Under the pieces are notes generated by a model. That model saw only the letters and a program-made list of their open reading frames with translations, was not told where the DNA came from and did no database searches. From Strigops habroptila (Eukaryota > Chordata > Aves > Psittaciformes > Psittacidae): DNA of 64,000 nt. Shown here one piece after another: positions 1-13,000 of this stretch (positions are counted from its first letter, which is position 1; every line of letters starts with the position of its first letter). The stretch covers positions 39,598,305-39,662,304 of the forward strand of contig NC_044277.2 in assembly GCF_004027225.2 (NCBI RefSeq), given 5' to 3'. The position numbers and the translations under genes were made by a program.

Positions 1-700
1 TCCTGAAAATTCTTAGGAGCTGGTGCTGGAGAGGAGGGGTACAGTAAAGCCAGAGCAGTTAAAACTTTTAAAGGACTTTTGTATTCTTTTTCCCTTGTCC
101 TTTCTGCTGTCTCTCTGTGTTGCGCATTGAACTTGGTGTTTCACTATTCATAAATTTCCAGGTACCGTTAAAGATCTGTCCAGGAGTGATATTTATTTAA
201 GACCATCTTCTTCCTAAATCATCGTATGCTTGTAGTTAGCAGAAGTATTCAGTAGGTATTGTTATAGCACTGGATCTGAAATTGTGCCATTCCCTGTTGT
301 AGTAAGTGCTTGGAAGAAGGTTTTGAATGTACTGTCTATTGTGTAGAACTGTATAAATTGTTGGTAACAGTATAAATGTTCTGGATCTGCATCAGTCGAA
401 TGTTTTTAATGAGATCAAATCTTAGCCTGAGATTAAGCAATTGCACTGTCTTTCTCAACTAGAATTGTCAGCATTTCCACTATGCAGAAGAAAAGGATTA
501 AAGAAAACCAAGTAAAAGTTTTGCATGTGAACCATTATGTTTCTAATAGGTGCTGCTGGCATGTGGGGTAAATGGTACATGAATAAAATGCATCAGAGAG
601 GTTTTTTGTATGCTTAAGCAGTATAGGCACGTCTGTCTTGTTTGAGGATTTATTAATTTGGGTTTTTGTTGTTTTTTTTTTTTTTTTTTTAATTAAACAG
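1..700 (+). other. TMEM68: TMEM68 5' intron (partial)
   Basis: This is sequence upstream of the first coding exon. It ends in a long T run (about 671-690) and the acceptor AATTAAACAG at 691-700. I see no coding exon or repeat of known family in it. The non-coding first exon(s) and promoter are presumably to the left of the window. Confidence 0.7.
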
Positions 701-703
701 GAG

Positions 704-1031
704 ATGATAGGTGGAAATGAATCCTGTGCTGCAGGACCGATGCCTATGTCCTACTTAACCTGCCTGACTTACATACTGGGAGAATGGACTGGCGTGGAGC
801 ATATTGAAGATTATCTGAGTTATGCAGTCTACCTTTTATGGGTGCTTTTTCCACTTTTAGCTGTTTTTCTACTACCAGGAGTTCTCGTCATCCTCTTCTA
901 CACTTCCATTCTCCTTCTTCATATTTATAAAAGGAAGAATGAACTAAAGGAAGCTTATTCCAATGATTTTTGGGATGGCGCAAAACAAATGCTGGCTACC
1001 CTATGGGATGGACATGGAAGAATATGGCATG
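704..1031 (+). CDS. TMEM68: TMEM68 coding exon 1 (residues 1-109 and first base of 110)
   Basis: The exon begins at 701 after ..AACAG, and the initiator ATG is only 3 nt into it. It encodes the N-terminal cytosolic or lumenal segment, the hydrophobic double span (about residues 43-75), the basic KRK at 76-78 and the conserved LWDGHGRIWHG end. The donor is G|GTAAGTG at 1031/1032, phase 1. An ORF can be extended upstream to an ATG at 638, but that part lies across the polypyrimidine tract and acceptor, so it is intronic. Confidence 0.95.
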
Positions 1032-4000
1032 GTAAGTGAGATCTGATGTTTGATTAAAAACCACTGAAGCTCTTCTTCCTGGCTTACCTTTCAGGATTAT
1101 CAGTATATATATCTGATTGTGCTGCTGTTGCATGAAATCTGAAACTCAGGCGAATTATTTTCCCATTTTACCAATGATCACCAGTGGTGCTTGGGAGAAA
1201 AAAAGCCACTGAGACTTTTTTGGATGTAAAATTTTTTGTCTTATGCATTTATTCCTTTGCTGCTGCAAAGTTAGATCTTTCATCCAGTTGAATATATATG
1301 CATTTTTTAAATTTTTTTATTTTTTTATTTTTTATAACTACTCTTGGATTTCCTCGTTCATGGAGGACCTGAAATGTCTGCTATGTTAAAAATTAAATCA
1401 ATTAACTATATTATTTCAGAGTCAATATGTGAACACTCGAAGTTAAAGGCCAGTTTCCTGATAGCTAGTGTGTTATTAACATGTTAGCATAATTTAATTG
1501 CACTTAACCAGCCTTTTGCATGTAATGCCAAATGATGGCTAAAAGGAGAATTTAGTGTCAATTCACTCACTAGTTGCTACTTCAAATTAACTTTAGAGCC
1601 TAAAACTGTTACAGAACTCTACTTTTTTATTTTCTTTCTATGTATTTTTGACAACTACTTTCTCTATTAGAATGTCAAAACTAAGGGCTCTGTTCCTTGT
1701 CCTTCTACTATTATTTCTTTGTAAAGACAGACTTAATAAATGATTTGGCTTTTCTTTCTAAGGAAATCATAAGCCTCTTTCAGAGCCATTCAGCTAGATG
1801 CAGCTAAAGGAGAAAGAGATGTTTAAGAGCAATTTACATAAAGAACAAATCCTTCTTGAAAATCATCTCTATTTGTTCTCTAGTCAAAGGGAAGTGGGTT
1901 TGCAAGGCATTGATAACCAGATGGTGCAGCGGCTGTATCAGATAGGCTTTGTAAGACTAAGATGTAACTTTCAAATCTAGGAAAGTACACTAGATCAAAA
2001 TCAACAGCTACATCAAAGAGCTTAAAATGCTCACTTCACAATAAAAAGCTATTTACTTTTTTTTCGTAAGAAAATGCGTTTTTTTTAAGGCCTTGGCTCT
2101 TTTCATCCTTAGTAACTTTTTCTTTTTATAAGGTCTGACTTTTTATTTGCACAGAAAAGATTCTTATCCAGTTCCTCATTGACATTTGTGGCTTTTTTTC
2201 TGCCCTGCCAGCTGCTTCCATGTTCTCTATACACTTCTTTTGCTAAAGAATGAAATATTTTGTGATTATTTTTTCTCCCACTTGATTAATCAATATATCA
2301 TAGGAAGAACTTTCTCTCCTGAAATTTCACAGCATTGGGAAAAAAAACCCAAAACCCCAAATAAAACAACCCAAAACCCAAAAAGCTCCAAACACCAAAG
2401 TGGTATGTGAATCATGTAACTTATATATATATTATGTAAATGCTAGATGTAGGTATCATTCTGGTTATGACCAGCTGGCATGGATCACAGTCAGTGATCA
2501 CTTGGTTCACTGTGCTTGCAATATGCTGCAGCTCCACAGGTATAGAAAGAAAAATAGAGGGAGTAGAGTCAAAAGTGCCTATAGGACTAAAAATAATATA
2601 ATTCACTGGAATGGGAATTGCAGACCTTACTAACTTTGGAAGAAGTGAGAGGGTTTGGGGTTTTCTGTTTGTTTGGTTTTTATTATTTCTTTAAAAAACA
2701 CAAACAAGATACTGTAACAATACTGCTTGATACTAACTGAATGTTCTATACTGATGCATTCTGATGTTTTGTGTTAACTGAATATATTCTGCACTGTTAA
2801 TTAGAAATGTAAGTTCAGTAAAAAACTTGTCTGTGTTTATGTATATTTCAATTAAGCATATAAAGCCCCTAACAGCTTTTAGTACTTAGTAATGGAAAAA
2901 TGGAACAAGTATAACTCTGAGAGAAATAACAAAGATAATCTTCATACCCTGGAGTAAAAGGAGACCTGTAAATGGATGTTGTCACATCACATCTTCTTAA
3001 ATAGTTACTGGTGGCAATGAACTTTGAAAGGTAAATAATAGCTTGAAATAGTTGTTTTGCATCTCCTGTCCAATCCTGATTGTGATTTCTCTTGAATGAT
3101 CGATTTGGAGGACTCTGCAGCCTTGAAGACAGCGAACTGAAAAAATAAGGAAAAATTATATACTTCAAGACAGTGAGACTGGGTGCTTTGTTTTCACTTT
3201 TTTAATTTTTATTTTGTTGTTCTCCTTTCTTTAAATGTGACTCTTCTGCTTTAAATTAAACTTGTATTTCCTGTCAAAGCAACTTAGTAAATACTGCAAG
3301 TCACTTCTTGAGTTTTTAGTGGTCGCTTTGCTCTTACTACTTCTCAATAGCTATTGATTTCAGTTTGGCAACTTGCCGTGAGTTAGTTTCTTTGGGGTAG
3401 AATTGTATCAGACTGTGACATCTGTTATGCCTTTATCTTCTAACAGGTTATGAACTTCATGGTGCTGAAAATATTCCTGAAGGACCAGGGCTTATTGTGT
3501 TTTATCATGGAGCTACTCCTGCAGATTGTGTCTATTTCATGGCTAGACTTCTTATACAAAAGAAGAGATACTGCCATGTAGTAGCTGATCATTTCGTCTT
3601 TAGATTACCAGGTAACATACTTCATTATAAACAATGAGATTGAGAACTTTTAATTTTCTTTTATTGTTTTTATTTTTTTTAATGGTGTAATCAATAAAAA
3701 TTGTGCCACAGGAACACAGCTCTCAACAGGCATTCAGACAAATTTAGTGGAAGTGTTGAGGTACAGCTGTCTCTAGCATGCTCTGTACAAACAAGAATGA
3801 GTTTATGAGACTGGCCCTTGCAAGGATGGGTCATACTTCTAAGCTGGGCAACACCTTCCAAGAACTCTAGGGTGTTTAGAAACAAAGAGGAGGAGATTAT
3901 AGGAGAAACAATTGTCTCTGTATTAATTGGTAGCAAGCATCCAAGTAAGATATTTCTTTTTTTGTTAAAATAGGCAGAATGAGTGGTGTAACCTGATTAA

Positions 4001-7000
4001 GAAGCAAACTGTTTGGAAGCAGTGTCCTTAAAGTTGACAGTAATAGTCTGGAGAGACGATGTATTTTTGTACCCACGCAGTAGAGTATGATTGGCAGTAG
4101 AACCTGCCCACAAGAAGACTCTTCCAAGTAGAATCTTATTTTGGAGGAGTGCTGTAGAAGTGTCCAACAAATTTGTGTAAAACATGAGGTGAAGCATGAA
4201 GAAATCGAAAAATATGTTTAGGACAAGATTTTTGGCCTAGTGAAAAACACTGCTGATTGATGAAATGAATTACATGAGGGGTTTGGTTTTTGTGTGTGTA
4301 AAATACCGGAGTACCTAGTTCTTTTCCCAAGTTCAATTTGTGACTAAAAGTTTACAGGAGTGTTCTGTAGTGCACTGATGCTTTTAGTGGAAACAAAGAA
4401 AGATGTCCTTTTGTCAGTATAGTTTTATTTCAGCCTTAATCCCTGAAAACAACTTTTTCATGCTGATAACAGCATGACTTTGCCTCTACAACTGCATTTG
4501 CCAACGGACTAGGATTTGTCAGTTGATTATCAAATCTTTTGCATACAGCTGACTAATGTAACCTATTCCGTAATTTATATTTGGCTCTATGTTGTGTATA
4601 TTAATATTTATATACGGTTGTTTATCAAATGGGAGTTTTTTTGGTTTTCTCAATTTCTGCTTTAAAATAAGGTTCTAAGTGTGAGTATACTTACAAGTCT
4701 CTCAAATATCGTTTAGTAGCATTGCAGAGACATCTGACTGAATGGCAGGTCTCGAAGAACTGAGTTCAGCAGTACAATGTCTAGCTAACAGCTGGTTTCT
4801 ACAGGTCTTCCTCAGGGATTGATACTGGGACCAATACTGGGTGAGGGGCTGGAGTGTGCTCATAGGAAGTTCATCGATGATACCAAAGTGGGGGAGCAGT
4901 CAATAGACTGGGGGTTAGAGCTGGTATTCAGAGTGCCTTCACAGAAATGAACTGGCAGAAACATCACAAAGTTCAGCAAATGCAATCGTGAAGTTTGCTT
5001 CATCCCAGATGCACATCACATGCAACAGTACCCTGGGAAAAAGGTGGGTTTGCGGGAAAGGACAGTGGATGGTACAAACAGGATTCGGATCTTGCGAGGT
5101 GTAATTAAGACACAAACAAGGCCAAATGTCCAAAGAACACAAGTTATTACCTAAAACTCTTGTAAAAAATAAAAAAGAGAAGAAGGAAAAGAGGAAGAGT
5201 AGAAAAAAAAGGAAAGAAGCAGTATATTGATAGATTTGGAGGGAGAGAGAGATAGAGTGTCAGAGTCAAATAGTTAAGTTACCACCACAGAGTCGTATGG
5301 CATCCCGTTGTCCGGATCGGTGGGAGAAGTCTTCCAACTAGCTGGTAGTCGTGCGGTCCTTAATACCACATTGTGTCCAGATGCCGATCAGATAGCTGTT
5401 ACCCCAGCATTGTGCAACAACTGTGACCGGCCATGGGCTGCATCTGTAAATTGCGCGTTTCTGCAGGTTTTGTATCTGCTGACCATACAGTTTGTTCCTG
5501 CAAGGACGTTCCCGTCCGCTTTTTGTTTCTTGCCAGGATTTCAGAACTGAAGCATCCCAGCTTCCTCCCTGTGCAAGGACGCTCCAGTCTGCTTATCAGA
5601 ACTGAAACATCCCAGCCTCTTCCCTGTGCAAGGATGCGCAGCTGAATCAACAGAGCTGAATCCACAAGTTGCTTCAGAGAACAATAAAGTCTCTTGCTGA
5701 GGGGTAAATGGTCTCGCCACACCTGCTACAGTTCATAGCTCTTGGAGAGCAATGGTTGAAACAAATACCTGTTTTACATATTAATCCTGAGTTCACGGAG
5801 AGCAATGGTTGAGACAAATACCTGTTTTACATGTCAGTCCTGCTACAGCATTCGAGTGGACAGCATCTTGCAATGTGGTGTACAGTTTTGGACTCCCCAG
5901 TACGAGACAGACATTGACACACTAGAGCATGTTCAGTGGCTGATGGGGGGCTGGAGTATACAACGTATGAGGAGAGGCTGTGAGAACTAGATTTGTTTGG
6001 TCTGTACCAGGTAAGGGTGGGGGAATATATTATTGCTGTCTTCAGTGACCTAATGGGAGGGTACAGAGAAGAGGGAGTCAGACTCTTCTCAAAGGTGCAC
6101 AGCAATAGAATGAGAAGCAACAGAGACAAATTGCAGCACAGGAAATCAGACGTGTAATTAGATGTATGGAAAGGTATTTTACCATGAAGGCGATCAGACA
6201 CCTGAACAGTTTGCCTAGACGAGCTGGGGAGTCTCCATCCCTGAAGACTTTCAAAACTGCACTGGGTGGGTCCTCGAGCAGCCTGATCTAGTTGGACCCG
6301 CTTTAAGTGGGAGATTGGACTAGATTACCTACAGAGGTCCTTTCCAACCTACATAATTCCCTGGTTCTGAGAATAAATTAGGGCTGTTATTGGAAGACAA
6401 GCCCAAAGAGCCCAGATAATGTTCTGGATAGTGTTTCAAAATCCACACAGTAATCTATGATTGGCAACCGAGATAAATGTCGCTTCTTTTGTGAATCAAA
6501 CCAGACAGACTGCCATAATTTTATCCTAGTACTAAGACTGCCTGATCTTGATTAAGTCTTCAGATTAAATTGGATGCCTTTTCAGAAGATGTTTTAATTA
6601 ACTGGAAGTTATTATGCTCAATGCAGGAGAAATGGTCTGGGAGTCTGGGGGATGAGTTTGGGCAGTCCATGGGCTGTTGGACATACTTGGATTAGATGAT
6701 TTAATGATCCTTCTGAATTTCAGATCCATGGCGGTATACAATTGCCAGTAGCAGTCTCCTTGCATCCGCTGCATTGGGCACTGCTGTCCTGAATTAGCTG
6801 CAATTAACTGGAGTGTGTTTGTAAAATGTTGCTGTGCCTCCTAAGGCATGTGTGAACCTGCAGGGGCTCAAACATGCCTCTCCCTTCTGCTTAATCTTGA
6901 AAGACACAGTTTATGGAAGGAATCTAACCTAATAGGAGACCTCCTATAGGTGTCTGGAGATTCCTGTTGAACATTGGCTAATGCATCTCTCTTTCACATT

Positions 7001-10000
7001 GATGCAAAAGGAAATTATTTTATTGTCTCAATTTATACTGTATCAATAGTATGTATGCTTCTGTTGCTTGCATTTTGGGGGCAGAAGGATTTGAAATATG
7101 GTTCTGTGGCTTCTTCTTTTCCTTTTTCTTTTAAAAGCTGGAGGTTAGTCATGTGAAAAAAAACATTCCAGTAGTTTCTGGTTCTTTTAGATTCTTAGCT
7201 ATGTAATGCTCAGGAATACATGGATTTCTTTAAGGTTGAGTTAGGAGAAAATCTTTTCCCAAAGTATGCAGTGAGGACTGAGATTTCACTTTTGTTCTTC
7301 TCCATCACCCTCTCCTATAGTATGGCCCATATTTGCTTCCTAGAGTCATCTGGGAGCCCTCTTTAAAAGATTGCCTGTGATTTTAGGGATGCAAGGCAGT
7401 TCCTCTCCTGTAATGTTGCAGAGGAAAGGAGCTGTGGCTTCTTGCCTGTTCTATGCACAGGTGTGCAAAGTGTCTTGTGGACTGGATGTTCTGCATATGT
7501 GGTTACCTACAATTGTGGAAGGTTGGATTCAGTGGTCTAAGTGATTCCTCTCTGTCTGTGATCCTAAAGGTCAACCACAGAAAAACAATGACATCCTTGC
7601 CATCTTGCTACCAGGTAGCTGACAGCCCCTATGTTACAGTCACTGGAGCCAAGTTAGAGAATTGTATATAGTGCGCATACTTAGATAAGTGTTGAATGCA
7701 TTACTGAGTACTCTCCAAAGGGTTTTCAAACATTGGTGCACACACAATATTGTTGAAAATAAGAGAAGAGTATGCTGGGGCAGAGGGCAGAGTCCAGGTT
7801 GGACTGTGGAATAAAATTAATTTTGGACTTCTTGGTACTTAGAAAATTAGCATCCTTTCGTGCAGTATTTCCCATACTGCTCAGTCATCTAAAGTTCACA
7901 TTTTGGTATGCACTACTCATAAATACTGCATAATTTTAAAAATTATTAAAGCAAGTGAACATGACTGATTTCCTGCAAGCAGAGGTTTATGCTAGTTTTA
8001 TTGTTTCACATTAGACTGGTTGATCAGGTATGTGCTCATTTGATGCTTGCAAGCAAATTTTTGATGTTCTGCTATTTCTTGGAAGAGTAGGGTCAGTATG
8101 GCATTTGGAATTCAAAATTATGTGAGAGGTTTATGTACCTTTACAGTTAAAAACTTAAGTAAATGAAAAATCTTAACCTAAGATCCTAAGATGAATAAAC
8201 CTAATCCAGGCTTGCCAGATGCCTCTTTGTGGGAAAGGCCATCGGGATACTTGCTGACTGAACCAGGGAGTCACTTCCTGCAGTGATTTGTAACGTAGAG
8301 AGCCAGTGCGCTAGAGCCAACTTAACAACTCCTTTGAAGGGACACATGAAAGATGTCACAGTATTTGCTTTTTTTTCCAGTTTAGTCCTGATTGTGAGAT
8401 GGCACCTGGCTTTACTTTTGAAGATTTACCCTAAATCTTCAACTTTTCAGACCAGAATTTATAAACAGAACTTAATGCTTCAGTCCCTCTAGAAACATCT
8501 TTGATTTGGCGTTACAGGTTATTAGACAAGTAAGTTTTAGCCATTGTGTTCCATGCTGGGAATCTACTCAGTGGTATTATGAATGAGCATTTTCTGAATT
8601 AATATTATTTAACCTACAGGTTTTAAAATATTACTTGATGTACATGGAGTTATGCATGGACCAAAAGAAGAATGTGTCAATGCTCTGAAGAAGGGCTCTC
8701 TGATAGCCATTGCCCCAGGTGGAGTTCGGGAAGCACTCTTTAGTGACGAAATGTATACTATTATTTGGGGTAATCGGAAGGGCTTTGCTCAGGTGGCCAT
8801 CGATGCAAAAGTGGTAAGTATGACAAGTCACAGAAGAGAAGCAAAGACTGCTAACTCATTAATATTTTCTTCCAGGGAAAGCTGTTTTGATTATCATATA
8901 TTTGGTGTTACATTGTTGTGTATCATGAGTATGATCTACTTGTTTTCATAACATTTCAAGACTGATTTTGTTGCTTTCAATAAAAAGGCTTTGGAGTCAG
9001 ATAAGAATAGTGTGGTCAGGAAATCCAGAGTTTAAAAGAATGAGAGATGAAATCCAGGACTGTTTCTCCATTACAAGCATGTGCTGTCTTTACACATACC
9101 TGGTCAGGATTCTGATAGCTCAACCCCTGACAATGGTTGGGAAGCAACTGTACATCAGTATTTCTGTTTCCCCTATCGTTGAAGTATACGCTGTGACCCA
9201 GCACAACATAGAATCACTGGCACTATGTACTTACTGTGTTGGCATTTTATGGTAGTAAGGGATGTCTAGGGCAGACAGCAACAGCAGGAGATGCTGTTCA
9301 CTAGTGTGAACTGTCTCCCCAGTTCAAATATATAGCATTGTGCTTGGTCTGCAGGCATAGGATTATTCATATGGGACCAACTGAGAAAGGCATGTAAGTG
9401 TATGATATATTTGAATTGTAACTATTTTAATAAGATTTCAGAGTCCCCCTCATTCTATATTTATACTTGTGTGCATATGTCTGTAGGTCTGCATATACCT
9501 AATTAGAAAGTAAGTCTCACACCAAGAGATTTATATTTAGGTACTGTCAAAGAGAGACTAGTTATATCTCTCAATTTTATACAGAAATTGGACACTTTTA
9601 AGACCCAATTTTAAGTGTGTATCACTTCTCAGGAGGAAAATAACACTGTTTAAGCAGGATATTTTCAACAGACCTAGATTTTTACTAATGTATTGTAATA
9701 GCATATGAAAGACCATACTTGGGATTCAACTATGATTATACTAGTTAGATTTATTTTGTTGAATGTGTGTTCAGTTCCCTTTATGCACTCACAAAGGTGT
9801 TGCAGCTTCATCCCCCCCTAAAAAAGCCCTGAGTGATGCAGTAGAATAGGAACAGTGTGGAAGGCAGGCTGAAAGTGGGGAAAATATCTTTATTTAGATT
9901 AAAGATGAACTTTAAGTCACCTTTAATCAGGAGCATAACTCCTCATGGAAATAAAGGTGTGTCTAAAACTGGGACCTTAAGCTTCTTGAAGTTGTCTCAT

Positions 10001-13000
10001 TTCAGTAGTTTGTTTGATAGAATTTTTGTCATGTAAACCATCTTAGTACGTAAAAAAAATCTCTACCTTTATGTCAAAAGATGTTCCAGATAAGATGGTT
10101 CTAGAATGAAGAAATTTGTTACCATTCAGTTTAGGCAACTGCAGTTCTTTTTATTCTCTATAGTTGCATTGAATTATTTACAGACTTCCTCCCCCTTCTC
10201 CCCAAAAAAACTTGATACCTGTCTGAAAAGTTTCATTTACTAGCTCATCTCCATGCTTTAAAAAAGTTTGAAAGAATCTGAATGTCTGAAAATCCCATAA
10301 AGAGTTCTGTATTTCTGATGATGCTATGTACAGTGAATGCACACTATAAAATGATATTAAAAAAATCCATGTAGTCGTTGACCCCCTCCCAGTTCTTATA
10401 AATCTTGACAGCTGTTTGCAAGTTCAAAAACAGCAACAAAAACTGAAATATTCAACACAATTCCAAATATTTATCAGCAGAAATAAATCGTGGACATGTA
10501 TTGAATATGACACAGCATGTGTGAAGCAATACAATCAGCATAGCAGAAATGAATCAGACAAGTTTAGGGTCCCAATCCTGTGAATTCTTCCTTTTGAGTG
10601 TAACTGCAAAGTAGGTGGGAGGTTTAACCACTTAAATCACAACTGTGCAAACACTGCTAGATGAGAGAAGCCTCGTTCTGAAATCCTGGACTGCTTTGAG
10701 AAAATGGACGTGCTGAAACAGTGACTTACTGAAATCTCGTGGTATTCCCTAGCTTGAAACTTCATAGCAGAAGGTCACAGCAGGACTAAAGAATTCTTGT
10801 TTTGATCTCTATGTCCTTGTCTGAGAAACACTTCTGAAATTAATTTGCTTGTTGGGTTTAAGTGAGGTAGAAGTTTTTTAGATAGTGCTATCTTCATTAA
10901 ATTCTTAATTATCTTTTTTCCCTCCTAGCCCATCATTCCTATGTTTACACAAAATGTTCGAGAAGGCGTTAGGACATTAGGAGGAATAAGTAAGATATTT
11001 TCTATTTTTTTGTAGTATATTTTCCCATATGTGTTTAGCCTATCTCTGTAGAAATAATCCCCATATAAATTTGAGATTTGTCACAGCCTTGTTTCTGGAG
11101 GTTTGCTCTCCAGTAGAGTTCAGAGATGTTATTAGGATTTAATATCCGCATTATATGTCATATTGGCTCACCTAAGTTACTCTCCATATAACTTTTTGCC
11201 TTCACAGAAGCAGCAGAAGTAAGGAAAAAGGAGCTGGAAAATGGCAAAAAGATTTAGAGCACTTTTTTTCTCTGCCTATATCTGCTAGACCAACTCTGGG
11301 TTTTCTGCTGTCTGTTAATAAACAAAGCAAATAGGGGTTTGCAACTGACACATAATGTCTTTAAATGTATTCCTAAAGCTCTGTGCTTATGCATCTACCT
11401 GTACTTAAACTTTGAGTGGTTTAAACATATTTAATCTGTAGTTGGTTTACTATTTAGCACTAGACCTGTCATTCCTTACAAAACCTTGCATTTGCTTGCT
11501 GTCTTTCCTCATCTCTATGAGACTTCCAGCCAGCACACGAATACAAGGGTATATGTCTGAAGGGTCCACCTCTGGGATGATTAAATGCCCACATCTCTGC
11601 TGATCTTCTAGTGTTAAACCCCCTTTTTTTATATTCTCCACCTTGCTATCTAACAGAAAGGGCCTGAACAGTCTCCTCCATGCCACATGTTCTGCCTCGA
11701 GTATGGCATCATCATCTTCATCAGAGGACTGCATGGCAAAACACTTGCTTCTCTACTCTTGTAATTAAAAGCTATATATTGCATGGAGAAAGCCAAGGCA
11801 TCAGATGTAGGCACGCAGAATAATTCATATATTCGTCAGGTTGTACAAGAATAAACAGCAATTAATTGTTGCTGTGTTCAGGAGAATCATCACAAACGAG
11901 AGAGAATATTAGCACCCGTTCTGCAAGGAATCTGTTCTGGGTGCATTTGGGCTAGATGCTTAGAAGGTGGCATGTGGGGAAGAAGATGTGTCCTCTTAGA
12001 GCTGATCAAAATACCTTTTTCTCTCTTTTTATATTGTTTCACTGCAAAGAATGTGTGATCTGAAAGAGCAATTCAGTGTTTTAGCATGACTGGCCTTTAG
12101 GCAGATAAAACTATTTCTGATCCTCTAGACCTCAATGGGGCTGAAGAGAACAGTCTTCCAATACTAGTTTCTTGTGCTAACGTGTAAACTTAGCTGAACT
12201 TTAACCTGTATTATGTAGCATTCCCTTACTCTCCAGAGAGGCAGCTACAAGATTTTTCTCCTCTTCTTCCTTCTCTTTGCAGCTACTCTTTGAAGGAGAG
12301 ATTTCACACTAGGTTAGGGTGGAAACACGTCTGATGTTAACATTAACGCAGCTTTTAGGAAATAGCACTTGAGATGACACGTTGTTTGAGAATCTGGGTC
12401 AGGGGCTGGATTACTTGACAAGCCAGTTTCGGTTTTAAGACATACTGGGGGAAAAAAACATTACAGAATAATCTCTCCTTTTTTTCTCTCCTCCCCACCC
12501 TCCCTCCCCTTTCCTTCTCCTGCTTTCCCCCTTCCCCCTAAATTTTTTCACATTAGAAATACTTAGGTCACTATATGAACGTATTAGATTGCCAATAGTT
12601 CCTGTGTACGGTGGGTTTCCAGTCAAGCTTCGTACATTTATTGGAGAACCCATTCCATACGAACCAAATATAACAGCAGAGGAACTAACTGCAAAGGTAA
12701 GAGAGATATGCACATATATATTTAAAATATTGAGTGCAATGATAGAAAACACTGGAATGTTCTTGTCAAGTAATTTCTCACTTGGGGCTAGTTATAGAAG
12801 TTGGTGGAATCATGGTAAGCTTTGGACTTGCTCAACTCTGAATGCCCTTCTTAAATGCTTTTTTTTTATTATTAGACCTTGCAGATGTTCTAGGCTTTCT
12901 AAAGTCAGTACTGCATCCTATATTTGCTTTGAGAAACAACTTGCTTTAGGGACTGAAGAAGTTCAGTGAGATAAGACTGCTCTGGGTTGATAAAGGTGTG

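Larger units (their letters stand above)
3612..8619 (+). other. TMEM68: TMEM68 intron between coding exons 2 and 3
   Basis: At 5.0 kb this is the largest TMEM68 intron visible. It holds the composite CR1/LTR repeat at about 4.7-6.4 kb, described separately. The rest is AT-rich sequence without recognisable genes. Confidence 0.85.
10990..12556 (+). other. TMEM68: TMEM68 intron between coding exons 4 and 5
   Basis: This 1.6-kb intron contains a minus-strand acidic ORF (11450-11734, listed separately). It ends with an almost pure C/T tract (12472-12539) before the acceptor. Confidence 0.85.

Noticed and set aside
638..703. In-frame upstream extension of TMEM68 from an ATG at 638
   Set aside because: The extension crosses the T-rich tract and the acceptor at 691-700 and translates to a poly-Phe run. 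Homology begins at the ATG at 704.
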